DNA of 64,000 bases from Colocasia esculenta. Lineage: Eukaryota; Streptophyta; Magnoliopsida; Alismatales; Araceae. The notes beneath the pieces were generated by a model. The model was not told the origin of the DNA. It worked only from the letters and a program-made list of their open reading frames with translations, and searched no databases. The stretch lies in NCBI GenBank assembly GCA_014218235.1, contig CM024756.1, positions 77,002,152 to 77,066,151 on the forward strand. Direction: 5' to 3'. This document shows positions 34,236 through 45,440 of the stretch, piece after piece (the stretch's first letter is position 1; every line of letters begins with the position of its first letter). Position numbers and translations under genes: made by a program.

Positions 34236-34728
34236 ATGGCTTCGAGAGGTAGGCGTGGCGGAGCGCCGGCCCGTGAGGACGAGCCGAGACGTGATGAGCG
34301 GGCTGAGCAGCAGGCCCCTGCCCCACAAGGCCCTGTACTTCCCCCACCGCCGCCTGTGGATTATGGAGTATTCATGCAAGGTCTGGTGCAAGCCATGCAG
34401 ACACAAGCTCATACTCAGGCAGCACTCCAGGCACAGTTGGAGGCTCAGGTTAGACTAATAAAATGATTAATAGTTTGTTTTATTCAATTATGTGATATTA
34501 TGTTGATTGTGTATTGCTTGTGGTGTACTGTAGCAGGCTCAAGTACCAGCTCAGGACCATGGTGGACCTTCTACCATGGAAAGATTCAAGAGGATGCTGC
34601 CACCCTCTTTTAAGGGGGAGAGCGATCCGTTGTTGGCAGAAAGCTGGATGAGGGAGATAGAAAAGATCTTCCGAGCCATCAGGTGTGCAGATGAGGATAA
34701 GGTCACATTAGCCACCTACATGCTACAG
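34236..34728 (+). pseudogene. gag exons 1 and 2 of element C, separated by a putative intron
   Basis: The ATG at 34236 is in good context (gccATGG). Exon 1 is exactly 71 codons to CAG at 34448: Arg-rich, then a PPPPP run and a Gln/Ala helix. An 85-bp AT-rich GT...AG segment follows. Exon 2 resumes in the same phase at 34534 with 65 codons containing MERFKRM, PPSFKGESDPLLAESW and LATYMLQ, the conserved start of Tekay gag. The reading would be stopped at once without removal of the segment. Element D has the same arrangement. Confidence 0.7.
34449..34533 (+). other. Putative gag intron 1 of element C
   Basis: CAG before GTTAGA, a T-rich body with stops in frame, and ...TACTGTAG before CAG. It is 85 bp (88 if the alternative GCAG at 34536 is used; both keep the frame). 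The homologous 85-bp segment in D is 61281-61365. Confidence 0.6.
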
Positions 34729-34800
34729 GTATGTGTTAATTTTGTATGATTGTATGTTTTGTTACTTAGAACTGTTAGTTGGAGCTTATGAAGGTGGTAG
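34729..34800 (+). other. Putative gag intron 2 of element C
   Basis: ATGCTACAG is followed by GTATGTGTTAATTTT, a T-rich body, and a damaged acceptor region ending GTAG. In D the same segment (61561-61634) ends in a good TATTGCAG, and the flanking codons join in phase. In C a small deletion at the acceptor also shifts the frame. Confidence 0.55.
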
Positions 34801-35646
34801 GAGAGCTGATGTATGGTGGTCTTCAGTACTGCGTACGCGGTTTGAGGACGGCGCAGTAGAGGTTGCTTGGGACGAGTTTGTGAGGCTCTTTCGGGCTAAG
34901 TTCGTCCCCGAGCATGTTCAAGACAAGATGGAGCAAGAATTTCTATCTTTGACGCAAGGCTCCATGACCGTGCTGGAATATGAGGCAAGATTTTCTGAAC
35001 ACTCTAAGTATGCACCTCATATCGTGGCAGACGAGCGCAGGAAGACAAAGAAGTTCGTGATGGGACTCAAGCCATCACTGCGGACGAGACTCGTGGCGTT
35101 TGACCACCGCACTTGGATGAGGCCCTCAGCGCTGCTTGTAGGCAGGAGGGAGAGATGGAGCAATACCTGGAAGAAAAGAAGCTTCGCAGAAGAGGCCAGC
35201 AGCGACAGACAGATAAAAGAGTTGTACCAGAACAGCAGCGATCAATAGCAGTCGGCAGTTCTCAGGTACCCTCTGTACGTTCCCCTGGTGTGAAGAAGGA
35301 GTGTCCCCACTGTGGGAAGACACATGGTGGTACCGAATGTTGGATGATTACGGGGAAGTGCTTGAAGTGCGGAAGCAGCGACCACAAGATCAAGGATTGC
35401 CCAAGACTTCAACAGGGAGTCCAGCGCGGAGCGCCAGCCCCAGCAGTAGCAGTAGCAGCGCCAGCTACAGGAAGACCAGGAAGGCCTCGAGCCCCAGCTC
35501 GAGTGTTTGCTTTAGCGCGCGAGGACGCCGAGCAGGCGGAGCATGTCACCGAAGGTACGGTTTTACTTTTAGGTGTGCACGCTCGGGTTTTTTTGATACG
35601 GGTGCTACTCACTCGTTCATTTCCGAGCAGTTCGCTAGGCAGATAG
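34801..35646 (+). pseudogene. gag exon 3: capsid, zinc knuckles and start of protease (element C)
   Basis: The frame from 34801 to about 35110 holds ADVWWSS, FRAKFVPEHVQDKMEQEFLS and FVMGLKPSLR, the retrotransposon gag core. A one-base loss near 35110 moves reading to the frame 35113-35646. That frame has two knuckles (CPHCGKTHGGTEC and CLKCGSSDHKIKDC, residues 64-76 and 83-96) and a Pro/Ala/Arg hinge. A further one-base loss near 35590 puts the protease motif DTGATHSF (35597-35620) in yet another frame. Gag and protease are therefore not expressible as one protein. Confidence 0.85.
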
Positions 35647-36229
35647 CCTAGAGTCAGGTGTAGAGTCTGAGGATTAGAGGTCCCTCTGTCTGTGCACACC
35701 CCTGGGTACGGTATCGACTAGGAAGTGCATTCCGTCGTTACCTGTGTGCATTGAGGATAGAGTCCTAGAAGGGTGTTTCTTCTTGCTAAAGATGAAGGAC
35801 TATGATGCTATTCTTGGTCTGGATTGGCTAGAGGAGCACTATGCGTTAGTGGATTGTCGTCGGAAGAGGATTGTTTTCCGCATTCCTGGTGAGGATGAGT
35901 TCTCTCACCCCTTGCCAAGGAACTTGGCGGGAAAGATGGTCATCTCTGCCATGAAGGCGATGCGCATGGTAAACAAGGGTTGTGACGCTTTTCTTGCCAG
36001 CGTGGTATTAGTACCAGAGGTTGATGAGTCACCTACTCTTGCAGAGATTGAGGTAGTGCAGGATTTTCCAGACGTCTTTCCTGATGATTTGTCTGGTTTG
36101 CCACCGGATAGAGAGATAGAGTTTACCATAGAGTTGCTTCCGGGCACCTCTCCTATCTCGAAGGCTCCATATCGGATGGCACCTGCGGAGTTAGCCGAGT
36201 TGAGGAGGCAGTTGCAAGGAGTTGCTTGA
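35647..36229 (+). pseudogene. Protease end and RT N-terminal region (element C)
   Basis: The frame 35744-36229 (161 codons) begins in the protease C-terminal half (KMKDYDAILGLDWLEEHYALVDC), passes the connector (RNLAGKMVISAMKAMRMV) and enters RT with FPDVFPDDLSGLPPDREIEF and ISKAPYRMAPAELAEL. An extra base near 36219 shifts the frame just before the RT palm. The segment 35647-35743 has two small losses relative to D. Confidence 0.85.
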
Positions 36230-36910
36230 TAAGGGATTTATTCGCCCTAGTGTTTCCCTTGGGGCGCACCTGTATTATTCGTCAAGAAAAAGACGGGTCA
36301 CTTAGGTTATGCATTGACTACAGAAAGCTGAACCAAGTGACTGTAAGAACAGGTATCCCTTGCCTCGTATTGATTTTGTTTGACCAGTTGCGAGATGCAT
36401 CAGTCTTTTCTAAGATTGATCTGCGATCTGGTTATCATCAGTTGAGGATTCGGAGTGAGGATGTGTCCAAGACGGCATTAGAACCCGTTATGGACATTAT
36501 GAGTTTTTGGTCCTTCCTTTCGGATTGACCAATGCCCCTGCAGCGTTCATGGATCTCATGAACAGGGTGTTTAGGCCTTATCTAGATAGCTTTGTCGTAG
36601 TGTTTATTGATGATGTGCTGGTCTACTCTCCGGACGAGGCCACACACCGTCAGCATTTGAGGGTAGTGTTAGAGGTTCTTCGTGAGCACAAGCTGTATGC
36701 TAAGTTCAGCAAGTGCGATTTTGGTTGCGCGAGGTTCATTTCCTCGGGCATGTTATCTCCGGTGCTGGTGTAGCAGTTGATCCAGCAAAGGTCCAGGCTG
36801 TTATGGATTGGGAGGTTCCCCAGACCCCTTCGGAGATTCGTAGTTTTCTGGGTTGGCTGGTTACTATCGGCGATTTATTGAGGGATTTTCGTCCATCGCC
36901 GCCCCTTTGA
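36226..36910 (+). pseudogene. Reverse transcriptase (element C)
   Basis: RT is spread over three frames. 36226-36528 holds LRLCIDYRKLNQVTV and FSKIDLRSGYHQLR. 36507-36773 holds PFGLTNAPAAFMDLMN and VVVFIDDVLVYS. 36713-36910 holds FLGHVISGAGVAVDPAK. The catalytic box is FIDD, usual for chromoviruses. At least five one- or two-base losses relative to D break the domain. Confidence 0.88.
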
Positions 36911-38118
36911 CTCAGCTTACCAGAAAGGGAGTGAAGTTTGTTTGGTCTGAGAAGTGTGAGAGTAGTTTTCAATTGTTGAAGACTAAGCTCACGTCAGCCC
37001 CGGTGTTAGTCTTACCGAGCGGTGTAGAGGGTTTTGCTATCTACACGGATGCGTCTCGGATTGGTCTAGGCTGTTACTGTGCTATGCAGCAAGAAAGGGT
37101 AGTGGCCTATGCTTCTCGTCAGCTGAAGGAGCATGAGCGTAACTATCCGACTCATGATTTGGAGTTAGCAGCCGTGGTACATGCACTAAAGATCTGGAGG
37201 CACTATCTTTATGGTGTCAGATTTGAGGTGTTTACCGACCACAAGAGCTTGAAGTATCTTTTCTCCCAAAAGGAATTAAACCTGAGGCAGAGGAGATGGA
37301 TTGAGTTCTTGAAGGACTATGACTTCGACCTTCAGTATCACCCTGGGAAGGCGAATGTCGTAGCGGATGCTCTGAGTAGAAGGAGGCCATCTCTCCAGCA
37401 GGATTGGAAGATGTTGGAGGATGCGGCTTGTGCGTTGACGGAGTTAGAGCCATCGCTATGCCAGGCTTTTGTAGCTCAGTTATCCCTTAGGTCCTCAGTT
37501 TTGGATAAGGTGATCGAGCAACAGGAAGCCGACCCTAGACTCTTAGAGCTAGTGGGCAAGGCAGGCATTGCTCGTGATGAGGACGGTGTGATTAGATTCC
37601 ATCACCGTGTTTGTGTCCCTGATTTAGTAGATGTCCGTGAGCATGTGTTAGCGGAGGCTCATAGATCGCGATTCTCTATTCATCCGGGTAAAACTAAGAT
37701 GTACCAGGATCTGAAGAGATCATTTTGGTGGTCCGGTATGAAGAAGGATGTAGCGGATTATGTGTCTAGGTGTTTGGTGTGCCAGCAAGTGAAGGCCGAG
37801 CGACAGCGACCATCCGGCCTTATGCAGAAGATGGAAATTCTGGTGTGGAAGTGGGAAGCTGTCACTATGGATTTCGTTTCGGGTTTGCCTCGATCTAGAA
37901 GGGGCAATGACTCGATTTGGGTAGTTTTAGATAGATTCTCGAAGACTGCTCATTTCTTGCCTATGAAGAAGAAGCAGTCAGTAGAGAGCTTAGCTAGATT
38001 GTATGTTAGTAGTGTCATTAGATTGCATGGTGTGCCGAAGTCGATCATTTCGGATCGAGATCCGAGATTCACTTCGAGGTTATGGAAGGGTCTTCAGGAT
38101 GCTTTAGGTTCGGAGTGA
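36853..38118 (+). pseudogene. RNase H and integrase N-terminal two thirds (element C)
   Basis: The open frame has 421 codons. It begins in the RT thumb (YYRRFIEGFSSIAAPL). RNase H follows with YTDASRIGLG (about residues 64-73), THDLELAAVVHALK, FTDHKSLKYLF and the final Asp in VVADALSR. The integrase HHCC zinc finger ends in CLVCQQVK, and the core has TMDFVSGLP and IISDRDPRFTS, the first two catalytic Asp. It stops at a frameshift near 38105, just before the catalytic Glu. Confidence 0.9.
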
Positions 38119-38906
38119 AGCTCAGTTCGGCGTTTCTTCCCCAGACTGATGGACAGTCCGAGTGGACTATCCAGACGCTTGAGGATATGTTGAGGGCATG
38201 TGTTCTGGATTGGAAGGATGATTGGGAGCGCCATTTACCTCTTGTAGAGTTCGCATACAACAACAGCTTTCATGCGAGTATTGGTATGGCTCCATTTGAG
38301 GCGTTGTATGGTAGGCCCTACAGATCTCCTTTATGTTGGGAAGAGACTAGTGATAGGCAGATGATCGGACCGGAGTTAGTTCAGGAAACTTCGGATAAGA
38401 TCCAGCTTATCAGAAAGAGGCTTGTTGCGGCACAGGATAGGCAGAAGAGTTATGCCGACAACATGAGAAAGGATTTGGAGTTCGAGGTTGGTGATCATGT
38501 CTTCTTGAAGATATCGCCTACTCGAGGTGTCGTCAGATTTGGCAGGCATAGTAAGTTGAGCCCTAGGTTCATTGGCCCATATGAGATTCTCAGACGTTTG
38601 GGCAGCGTGGTGTATGAGCTAGCCTTACCCCCAGCGCTGGCTAGTGTTCATCCCGTTTTCCACGTTTCGATGCTCAGGAAGTATGTCCGAGATCCGTCTC
38701 ACGTGATTAGTCATGAGCCAGTGGAGATTCAGCCAGATCTTTCGTATGTCGAGCAACCAGTAGCTATTCTTGACCGGAAGGTTCAGCATCTCCGGAACAA
38801 GAGTATTGCGTCGGTGAATGTTCTCTGGCGGAACTTCTCACGAGAGGAGGCTACTTGGGAGCTTGAGGATGCGATGAAGATGAAGTATCCCCTTTTGTTT
38901 GAGTAG
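38082..38906 (+). pseudogene. Integrase C-terminal part with chromodomain (element C)
   Basis: The 274-codon frame continues integrase: LPQTDGQSE with the catalytic Glu, VEFAYNNSFHASIGMAPFEALYGRP, then the GPYEILRRLG and HPVFHVSML blocks. It ends in a chromodomain-like segment (about residues 228-274) with ILDRKVQHLRNKS, VLWRN, EATWE and YPLLFE. Chromodomains of chromoviruses direct integration to heterochromatin; this is family knowledge and not shown here. The true start is upstream; residue 1 is only where this frame opens after the frameshift. Confidence 0.9.
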
Positions 38907-38932
38907 CGTCGTTCTAACTTCGAGGACGAAGT

Positions 38933-38950
38933 TCTTTAAGGGGGAGAGGG
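38933..38950 (+). other. Polypurine tract of element C
   Basis: AAGGGGGAGAGGG immediately before the 3' LTR. Confidence 0.85.
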
Positions 38951-41900
38951 TGTAAGGCCCTCGAATTTTGTTGCATTATTTTTATTTCGTGTAAATAATT
39001 CATGTGGTGTATGCATAGATGTACATATCTACGTATGTATTAACTATTTATACTTATGTATGCATGTGTATAATTAGTTGTAAATAATGAATGAATGGTA
39101 TGATGGTAGCATGTACGTGATAGTATACTTAATGCATGTATATATGTATAGGTTATGCATGGTTTCCTGCATGTTTTGAGTTCTGGCCGAAGGCCAGATT
39201 GGCGTCAATATCAATGGACGTTTTTGTTGTGTAGGCGTCAACCTTATGGATGCCAACACTAAATCCAGCGTCCATCGATGTGGACGTTAACTTCTCTGAC
39301 CTGCATGCGTTGCAGAGCCCTGAACTCCGGGGGCAAGCAAGCCCAGCCATTGGGGAGAAGTCCCCAACAGCTATCAGGTCATCCCATCACCTCTCCGGGG
39401 TTTCCCAAGCCCCCTCTCCTATAAACAAAGCCTTTTTGCAACTAGAGAACCTCTCTTGACCTCTTTTGAGAGATAGAGAAACCCTAGAAAAAAAAAATCT
39501 GTGAGAAAACCCCACCTTTGCAAGCTTGAATCCGACCTTCTGAAGCTGTTCCTGGCGTTCTACTGCGACAAGGAGCTAGCTAAAGTGAAGGAGGAGGCTT
39601 CCCCGACTGTGGTTTGGCTTCTGCACCGACTGAGAACCCGGAGGAATACGTTTCTGGAGGCTTCTTGGGACTGCCCAAGGAGAGCTTCTACGAACCCTAG
39701 ATCCCTTTGGAGTATTTTTCAGAGGCAAGTAACCTACCCCTATCGTCCATGTAGATGTCTAGGATGGTTTTACTATTTTTACATATTTTTCCTCGTGTCC
39801 TGGATTCCCCAAATTCCCTTGTTTTTGGAGCTCGGGTCTGTGTTTTGCACAGACCTGAACTTGACAGCAACATCACGTGCCATCAAGCTCTTCATCAACG
39901 GCCAACGATGTTGCCGTTAAGCTCCATTAACGGCCCAAGTATGCCGTTAAGTTTATCAGGACAGAATAGTGAACTGTTCTGCCCTCTATATGATTAATTT
40001 CGATGTGTTTTGCGATGAGGATATAGTGTAATTTTATATGTTATGAAAAATAGCTAATGTGATGTGTATGGAAATTTCTGAAATTTTCTGTTGGTGGCAC
40101 AAATGATGAATGTATAGAAATACATGTTGAGGAAAATGGACTATGCATGATTACCTACTGTCTACATGATTCCTGAGGAATTAAGTGCCCTAGATTTTTC
40201 TATGCCATGTGTATATGCGTCAGTTCATACCCTGCAAATTTGAGAATTTGTTTAGGTTCATATGATTTACTGTAATTTCTGTGACGAAAATAGAAAGCAT
40301 GAATAGGTTATTCAAAAATCCACAGTAAATTGTATGTTGTGAAATAAATTCGGGGAAAATTTCTATAACAAAATGTGTGATAGATTCAGATATGTGAAAT
40401 GTCAAATCTGAGATTCATGCTATGTCCCATGACAAATTGAATTAAGAATGGCATGCAATTGAATATTTTAATTTTTGTAAATGCAATATGACTCATAAAA
40501 ATCTGTAAATTTGTATGTGTGGTCATAAACCTGTAATCAGCATGTGGTTAAAATTTCAGGCTATTTGGACAACTGTAGAATGCAATATGAAACTTCCATA
40601 CGAAAATATGTGAATAATGCATGCTATTGTGGAAATGATTTTAAATGCGCGTGCAACCTGATTTATGCAACTTACTGAATGAGTAATCTCTATCATCTGT
40701 AGTACCATGCTAGGAAAACAGAGCCATATGGGAATGAGAAAGTGTAAAGGTGTGTGCGCGCCATGTGTAAAAATGTGTGTAAAAATCGGTATGTGTAATG
40801 TGTAAGACTGTGCCAAGTGTGATACTGCCTCCATAGAGGGCCGTGGAACCGCACTATGGAAAAGTCCCCATGGGAAGGTTCAATGTGTTGTGATCCTAAG
40901 GGCATTAGGATGAAATCCTGGAGGTGGACAAGTACCACTGGTTAGGGTGGAGACTTGTTCTTCCAGTCTGCGCAGTCCAAGAGTCGTCATGTATTGCCTA
41001 GGTGACGTCTATGTGTATGTGATGTGATGTGTCCTTCTCTGGTGGTTTGGACTTTGTATCACGACACTAAAGTGTAAAATGTGAATGTGATAGTGATCAT
41101 GTGCAAATTGTGTAGTGTGAACAATGTGTAAATGTGAATGTGTAAATGTGCAATGTGTAAAGTGTATACTATGTGATTAAGAAGTTGTGTAAAAATATGA
41201 AACCAAAATGTGAGGATGCGAAATGAAATCCTTGATATGATGATCTGAAATCATGTTAGACAGCAACATAAATGTGGTTATGATCATATGTCCTATATGT
41301 GTGCAATGCGTAAAGTCCATGCTAGGGACAATCCTTACTTATGTGTAAACCGGTTCATGTATATTTACCCTCACATTGGGGTTTGAATGAGAACGTAGCT
41401 TTCATGTGTTAGATTGTAAAGTGTTTAAACATGTCAAAACAGCAAGCTTAAAGTATGTAAAAGGGTATATGTATGTGTAAGAATGAGTAGTAACCATGTT
41501 AGCTATGTTTACCTTCATGTATGCAAACTAGTTATGATAAATTGCTTTCATGTTTTAGCTTAATTGAGAGTAGAACTTTTATGTGTGGGAATGATTAGAG
41601 AGCATGTGATAGGAGATTTTTAATTTAGGAAATTTGAAAGCATGAATCATGTGTATCATTAATAGAATCACCATGATAGGCTGTGAATCTCAATGACAAG
41701 CATGCTACATGATTGCATCTTGTAAATGTGTATGTAAAACCTGCTATGACATGTACATGTACGGTATGTGTAGAGTTATTTGCTGAGTCTTTTAGACTCA
41801 TTACTTGCTTCGGCGTACAGGCATAGTTGGTGACGACACACTTGCGGAGGAAGCAGTGGAGACCGACTCCGAGCGTGGAAATTAGATTGTTGGCGTACTT

Positions 41901-42223
41901 TGCGATATTTGATTTCATAGTATGAATTTATAACATTGTACTAGCATTATCATGGAAGGAAATGTTTAAGTGTGGACATTATGTATTTGATTTTCAGCAA
42001 TTTAATATGTGGACTTTTAGTTCTTTATGTTATTGCAATCATGTATGTTAAATGTGGTGATGAATGAAATGAAGACAGTGGTTCTTTCACTTCCGCTACT
42101 CTGTTATTATATTCACGTGTGTCTCAACTGTATGTTATCGTTTGGGTAAATATCCCACTGTGCAACGTTCACTATATCGACGTGGGTTGGTATAACCATA
42201 CCGATATAATGAGGGTCGTCACA
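38951..42223 (+). repeat. 3' LTR of element C
   Basis: 3273 bp, a direct copy of 30787-34044. TATAAACA is at 39420-39427. The inverted-word arrays are at 39200-39292 and 39860-39950. It is followed by the GTATG duplication at 42224-42228. Confidence 0.92.
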
Positions 42224-42449
42224 GTATGTGCCATGCACATACTCACACCACGTAAACACCACATCAATTATATAAATAACACCGTAACCACGTAAAGCAT
42301 GCCCACCTCGTGAGCAACACGCTCCATGAGCGTAACAAGTGCATTGGCTCCACCTGTCATTGCCATGCACAACAAACACCAATATCCGAATAATCAAAAC
42401 ACTAAAACCATGCATAACCTGACCTCTCATCTGTGGTCGTGACGAGGGT

Positions 42450-42662
42450 CAGGGTCGCCTTCATAATGCGATGCCCAGACATGTTGCGTTCGATACATGA
42501 ACGCGATAGAAAGTCATGTTGCATTAAACACATTAATGCGACAGAACAACATGTTGCATTACAAATCATAACGCGATAGGACACTTGGTCGCCATCAGAA
42601 GCGGCCCATAGACTTGTCGCGTTCAAACCTGAACACGATGCAATGAGCTGTCGCGTTCAAAC
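42450..42662. repeat. Inverted-word array in G
   Basis: Words of TGTTGCGTTC, GAACGCGA, TGTTGCATTA, TAATGCGAC and TGTCGCGTTCAAAC type alternate, with each word followed by its near reverse complement 8-20 bp on. It is the same kind of architecture as in the LTRs of C, F and A. Confidence 0.75.
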
Positions 42663-42786
42663 ACGACACACAGGTGTAATCACGAGGATTGTGCCCCCCC
42701 TCAACACGCGAACATGTACTAAATCAAATGTATGGAACATGGATGTGATCGCCACCTAGGTAATTGCCTAAATAAAATAAAATGAC

Positions 42787-44075
42787 ATGGGCTAACTACG
42801 CTAGGAAAGGAAAGAGAACAGGACGGACCTGGTGTCGTGCAGTGCTACCTACCGCGACGACGCTGATAACGCGTCGGTTGGCCTTGACGCGTCTCTTTGT
42901 CGCGTCGCCCTCCACCGTCGCGTTCTCTTCTGTACGGGAGATGATGAGTAGGACATTTCTTCCCATCCTCCAGCTGGCTAGAGGACGAGAGCTCCTCGTG
43001 GGATCTCGCTTGGTGCCTGCCAAACAAAAGGAAACAAGAAAAGCCCTATTAGAACAAGTTAAGCATAGTATCTATTCCAAAAATGAAAAGAAAAGATGAA
43101 GCATAGTGGGAACGAACCTGGGGTGGTTTTTTTAAACCCCTAGGGTGTGTAAAAAAACGTGGGATGAGAGGGAGTGCAACCTATCTAGAAATAAAATATA
43201 TGCATGAAGAAATAGAGGAAAAGGGGAGGAGAGAGGAATGAGCCCCATGAGGGCGACTCCCTGGAGTGGATGTCATCCCAAATGTCGTGCAATAGCTTCT
43301 GGGAAAGATAGGAGTCTCCGTCCTCATGCACCACGCTCCATGGATGATGAAATAGCAAGCTTTTGCGAGGTGGAATGTGGGAGGAGAGGAAATGGGAGAG
43401 CTCCGAGACTAAGTATAGGTCAGTGGAAAATTCGGCAGCCCTCCGAGGTAAAAAATCGGGGGTCCCCCGTCCATTAGGAAAGGCTTGTTTTTATAGGTTT
43501 TTAGAGTGAGAATATCCCATCAAAAAAGGATAATAATTAAAATGGGAGATATATCTCTTTAAAACGCAAGGGAGAGTCCTTGGGAGCTCCAAGAGAGTCC
43601 CTAGGGCCCAAATCTCGCCCAAGGGGTTGAGATAACCCCGGAGATAAAGATAAACCTATGGGAGGATAAATAGAGTTGGTTGCGGAGGCCAACGTGCGCA
43701 GCTGCTGTCGCGGTGTATCGTAGGGCCGTGACATACTAAAGCGACGGGATGGGACGTCACGACAGTATGCCACGTGCATGAATATGCATGGGCTATCGCG
43801 GTGGCCCGTGGCGTCGTGACACTGAGACGCGGCGCTACGATATGACTCGTCAGGAAGTCAATTATCTGTGAATTATCAACCAATTATATGAAATGATAAG
43901 AGTTATTTAGTCCAAGGACTCTCTCCAAATGATAATGGACGAGATTCATGGAAATTTGAGTTGTTAATGGGCTCAAAACAAGGCTAATGAGGGCTCAATA
44001 TGAGTGACCAACTAGGGGCTCACTAGGATAGCAAGAAATATAGTTCAACTTATAAGTCAGAATCGGGTGTCTACA
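42787..44075 (-). repeat. LTR of Tat-like element T (3' LTR; left border uncertain)
   Basis: In element sense it starts TGTAGACACC at 44075, right after a purine tract. TATAAAAA lies at 43490-43497. GTCGCGAC-type words lie at 43695-43845 and 42840-42920. The left end cannot be fixed because no second LTR copy is in the window. 42786/42787 is a guess, and the LTR may extend to 28633. Confidence 0.5.
43490..43497 (-). promoter_or_regulatory. TATA box of the element T LTR
   Basis: The minus strand reads TATAAAAA about 580 bp from the LTR start. Confidence 0.5.
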
Positions 44076-44092
44076 GATTGCCCCTCCTTGGC
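44076..44092 (-). other. Polypurine tract of element T
   Basis: The minus strand reads CCAAGGAGGGGCAATC directly before TGTAGACACC. Confidence 0.65.
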
Positions 44093-45359
44093 TTCCACTT
44101 TGCAAGGAAACGAAGCGGAAGTGTAGTGGAGGTGTCACAAAGTGACGGCGGAACGAAAATGATGCGGAGTGGACTGAAAAGATGGGAGCCAAGGTAAAGA
44201 TACAACCGATCTAACTATCAAGCAATTGGAATCTTCATGAAAGCCCGAGTTAGCTGCTCGAGCAAAATGCAAAGAAAAACACAAGTCTGGACGAGAAGGA
44301 GAAAAGAAGAGGACGTTCAACCCCTCGATTGAGAAGTACCCTAGCCGATTGGCCTGCAGGTTTTATTTTGGAGGGACGTGCGTGCCAAGCAGGTACTCAT
44401 GACTCTGTCCTGGGAGCGGTTCGCAACCAAAACAGATCAAAGAATAGGATGAAAATTTGATCGAGAATCCAGACAGGGAAATTCTTGTCAATTGGCAGAA
44501 CAACTCACTCGGAGGCAAACCTTCCGATTCGGAGTGGAATAAGATTTCTTGTTTGAAATATGAAGATGATTGGGCACTCAACAAGAGCTCATCATAGTCA
44601 GGAATGAGTCAGGAAAGCTCAAAGTCCTACATGATGCATGCTGGGCTAAAATAAAAGAACCATCAAATAAATGCAAGAAAATGAGAAATAGAAAGTATAT
44701 CAAGGATAATATTGTTAATCCAAATAGGAACGGGTCAAGAGACTACCTACAACCGCAGTGTAGGCCTGAATCTATCGTCCCCGAACTTACCCAACTCAAC
44801 GGCCTATCCAACGATTAACAATGTGCACCTAGATTATCACAGTTTTTGGTAAAGGGGAACTCAAATCCCAGAGCACATTGAGAACCAGTCGGTCCTTGAA
44901 ACGATATAATAGGTATAATACCATATAGTAATGCATGGAGTAAGGAAAGAAATACTTACCTGACTTACCTGTGACGACCTCCTTTTTGTGATTTTCTGAT
45001 TTTTTTTTTGTTTTTTATTTTTTTTTTGACAATAAGCAGACATAATAAGCACAAAAAATGACAATATATACACAACATAATCAAACAAAAAAATATACTA
45101 AGCACATACATGGAAATATCACACAGATAGAGAGGTGACGCCTTAGGAGACCGCGACATAGTCACGGCGCCCCGACATGTCGCGACCTTGTCGCGTCATA
45201 TCGCGGCGTCGTGACTCGAACCAAGCCCTGAAAATGCAAAAGACTCAAGTTTATCTCTATCCTAAGACTTCTAGATTACACTAGGACTCCTAAACCTCTC
45301 CTAATCTTATCCCATCACCTAGTTGCGGGGTTAGGATGGGTTTGTACTCCCTAGAGTTC
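44093..45359. other. Tat 3' region without gene; holds a GTCGCGAC array
   Basis: No supported ORF. A poly-T tract lies at 44999-45028. At 45150-45215 there is a cluster of CCGCGACA, TGTCGCGACC, TTGTCGCG and CATATCGCGGCG words. This cluster ends about 145 bp before the TATA box of the antisense gene that follows. Confidence 0.6.
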
Positions 45360-45367
45360 TATAAATA
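45360..45367 (+). promoter_or_regulatory. TATA box of antisense gene 1
   Basis: TATAAATA on the plus strand, 73 bp before the ATG at 45441. Confidence 0.6.
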
Positions 45368-45440
45368 GGTGGTTTGGGGTGTAATCCCCGCAGCTCTCCC
45401 CCTGCTTCCTCTCTTCTTCAATTTTCTCTCTCTTGCAGCC

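Larger units (their letters stand above)
30787..42223 (+). mobile_element. Element C: Tekay/Del-like chromovirus, complete, with TSD GTATG
   Basis: LTRs 30787-34044 and 38951-42223 look about 96-98% identical by eye, start TGTAAGGCCC and end CGTCACA. A GTATG duplication lies at 30782-30786 and 42224-42228. The interior (4.9 kb) has an initiator-Met-type PBS, gag, protease, RT, RNase H, integrase and a C-terminal chromodomain, then a PPT. Integrase after RNase H makes it Ty3/gypsy, and the long LTRs and chromodomain fit Tekay/Del. Coding parts carry ten or more 1-2 base indels. Confidence 0.93.
28633..42786 (-). repeat. G: gypsy-type LTR, minus orientation, split by element C
   Basis: The parts are 28633-30786 and 42229 to about 42786, about 2.7 kb together. 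In element sense the end reads CCATCACA, preceded by a GGTATAA/TACC context like the end of the C and D LTRs. A CTGAGCC...GGCTCAC block near 29000 matches in position the CTGAGTC...GACTCA block of C (33600). An inverted-word array (42450-42662) sits where C has its own. No PBS lies to the left. The right border near 42786 is a guess. The alternative is that G and 42787-44075 form one 4.0-kb LTR of the Tat element. Confidence 0.5.

Noticed and set aside
42113..42430. 105-codon minus-strand ORF across the end of the C LTR
   Set aside because: It spans the insertion junction of C and G, so it cannot be an old gene, and it has no domain.
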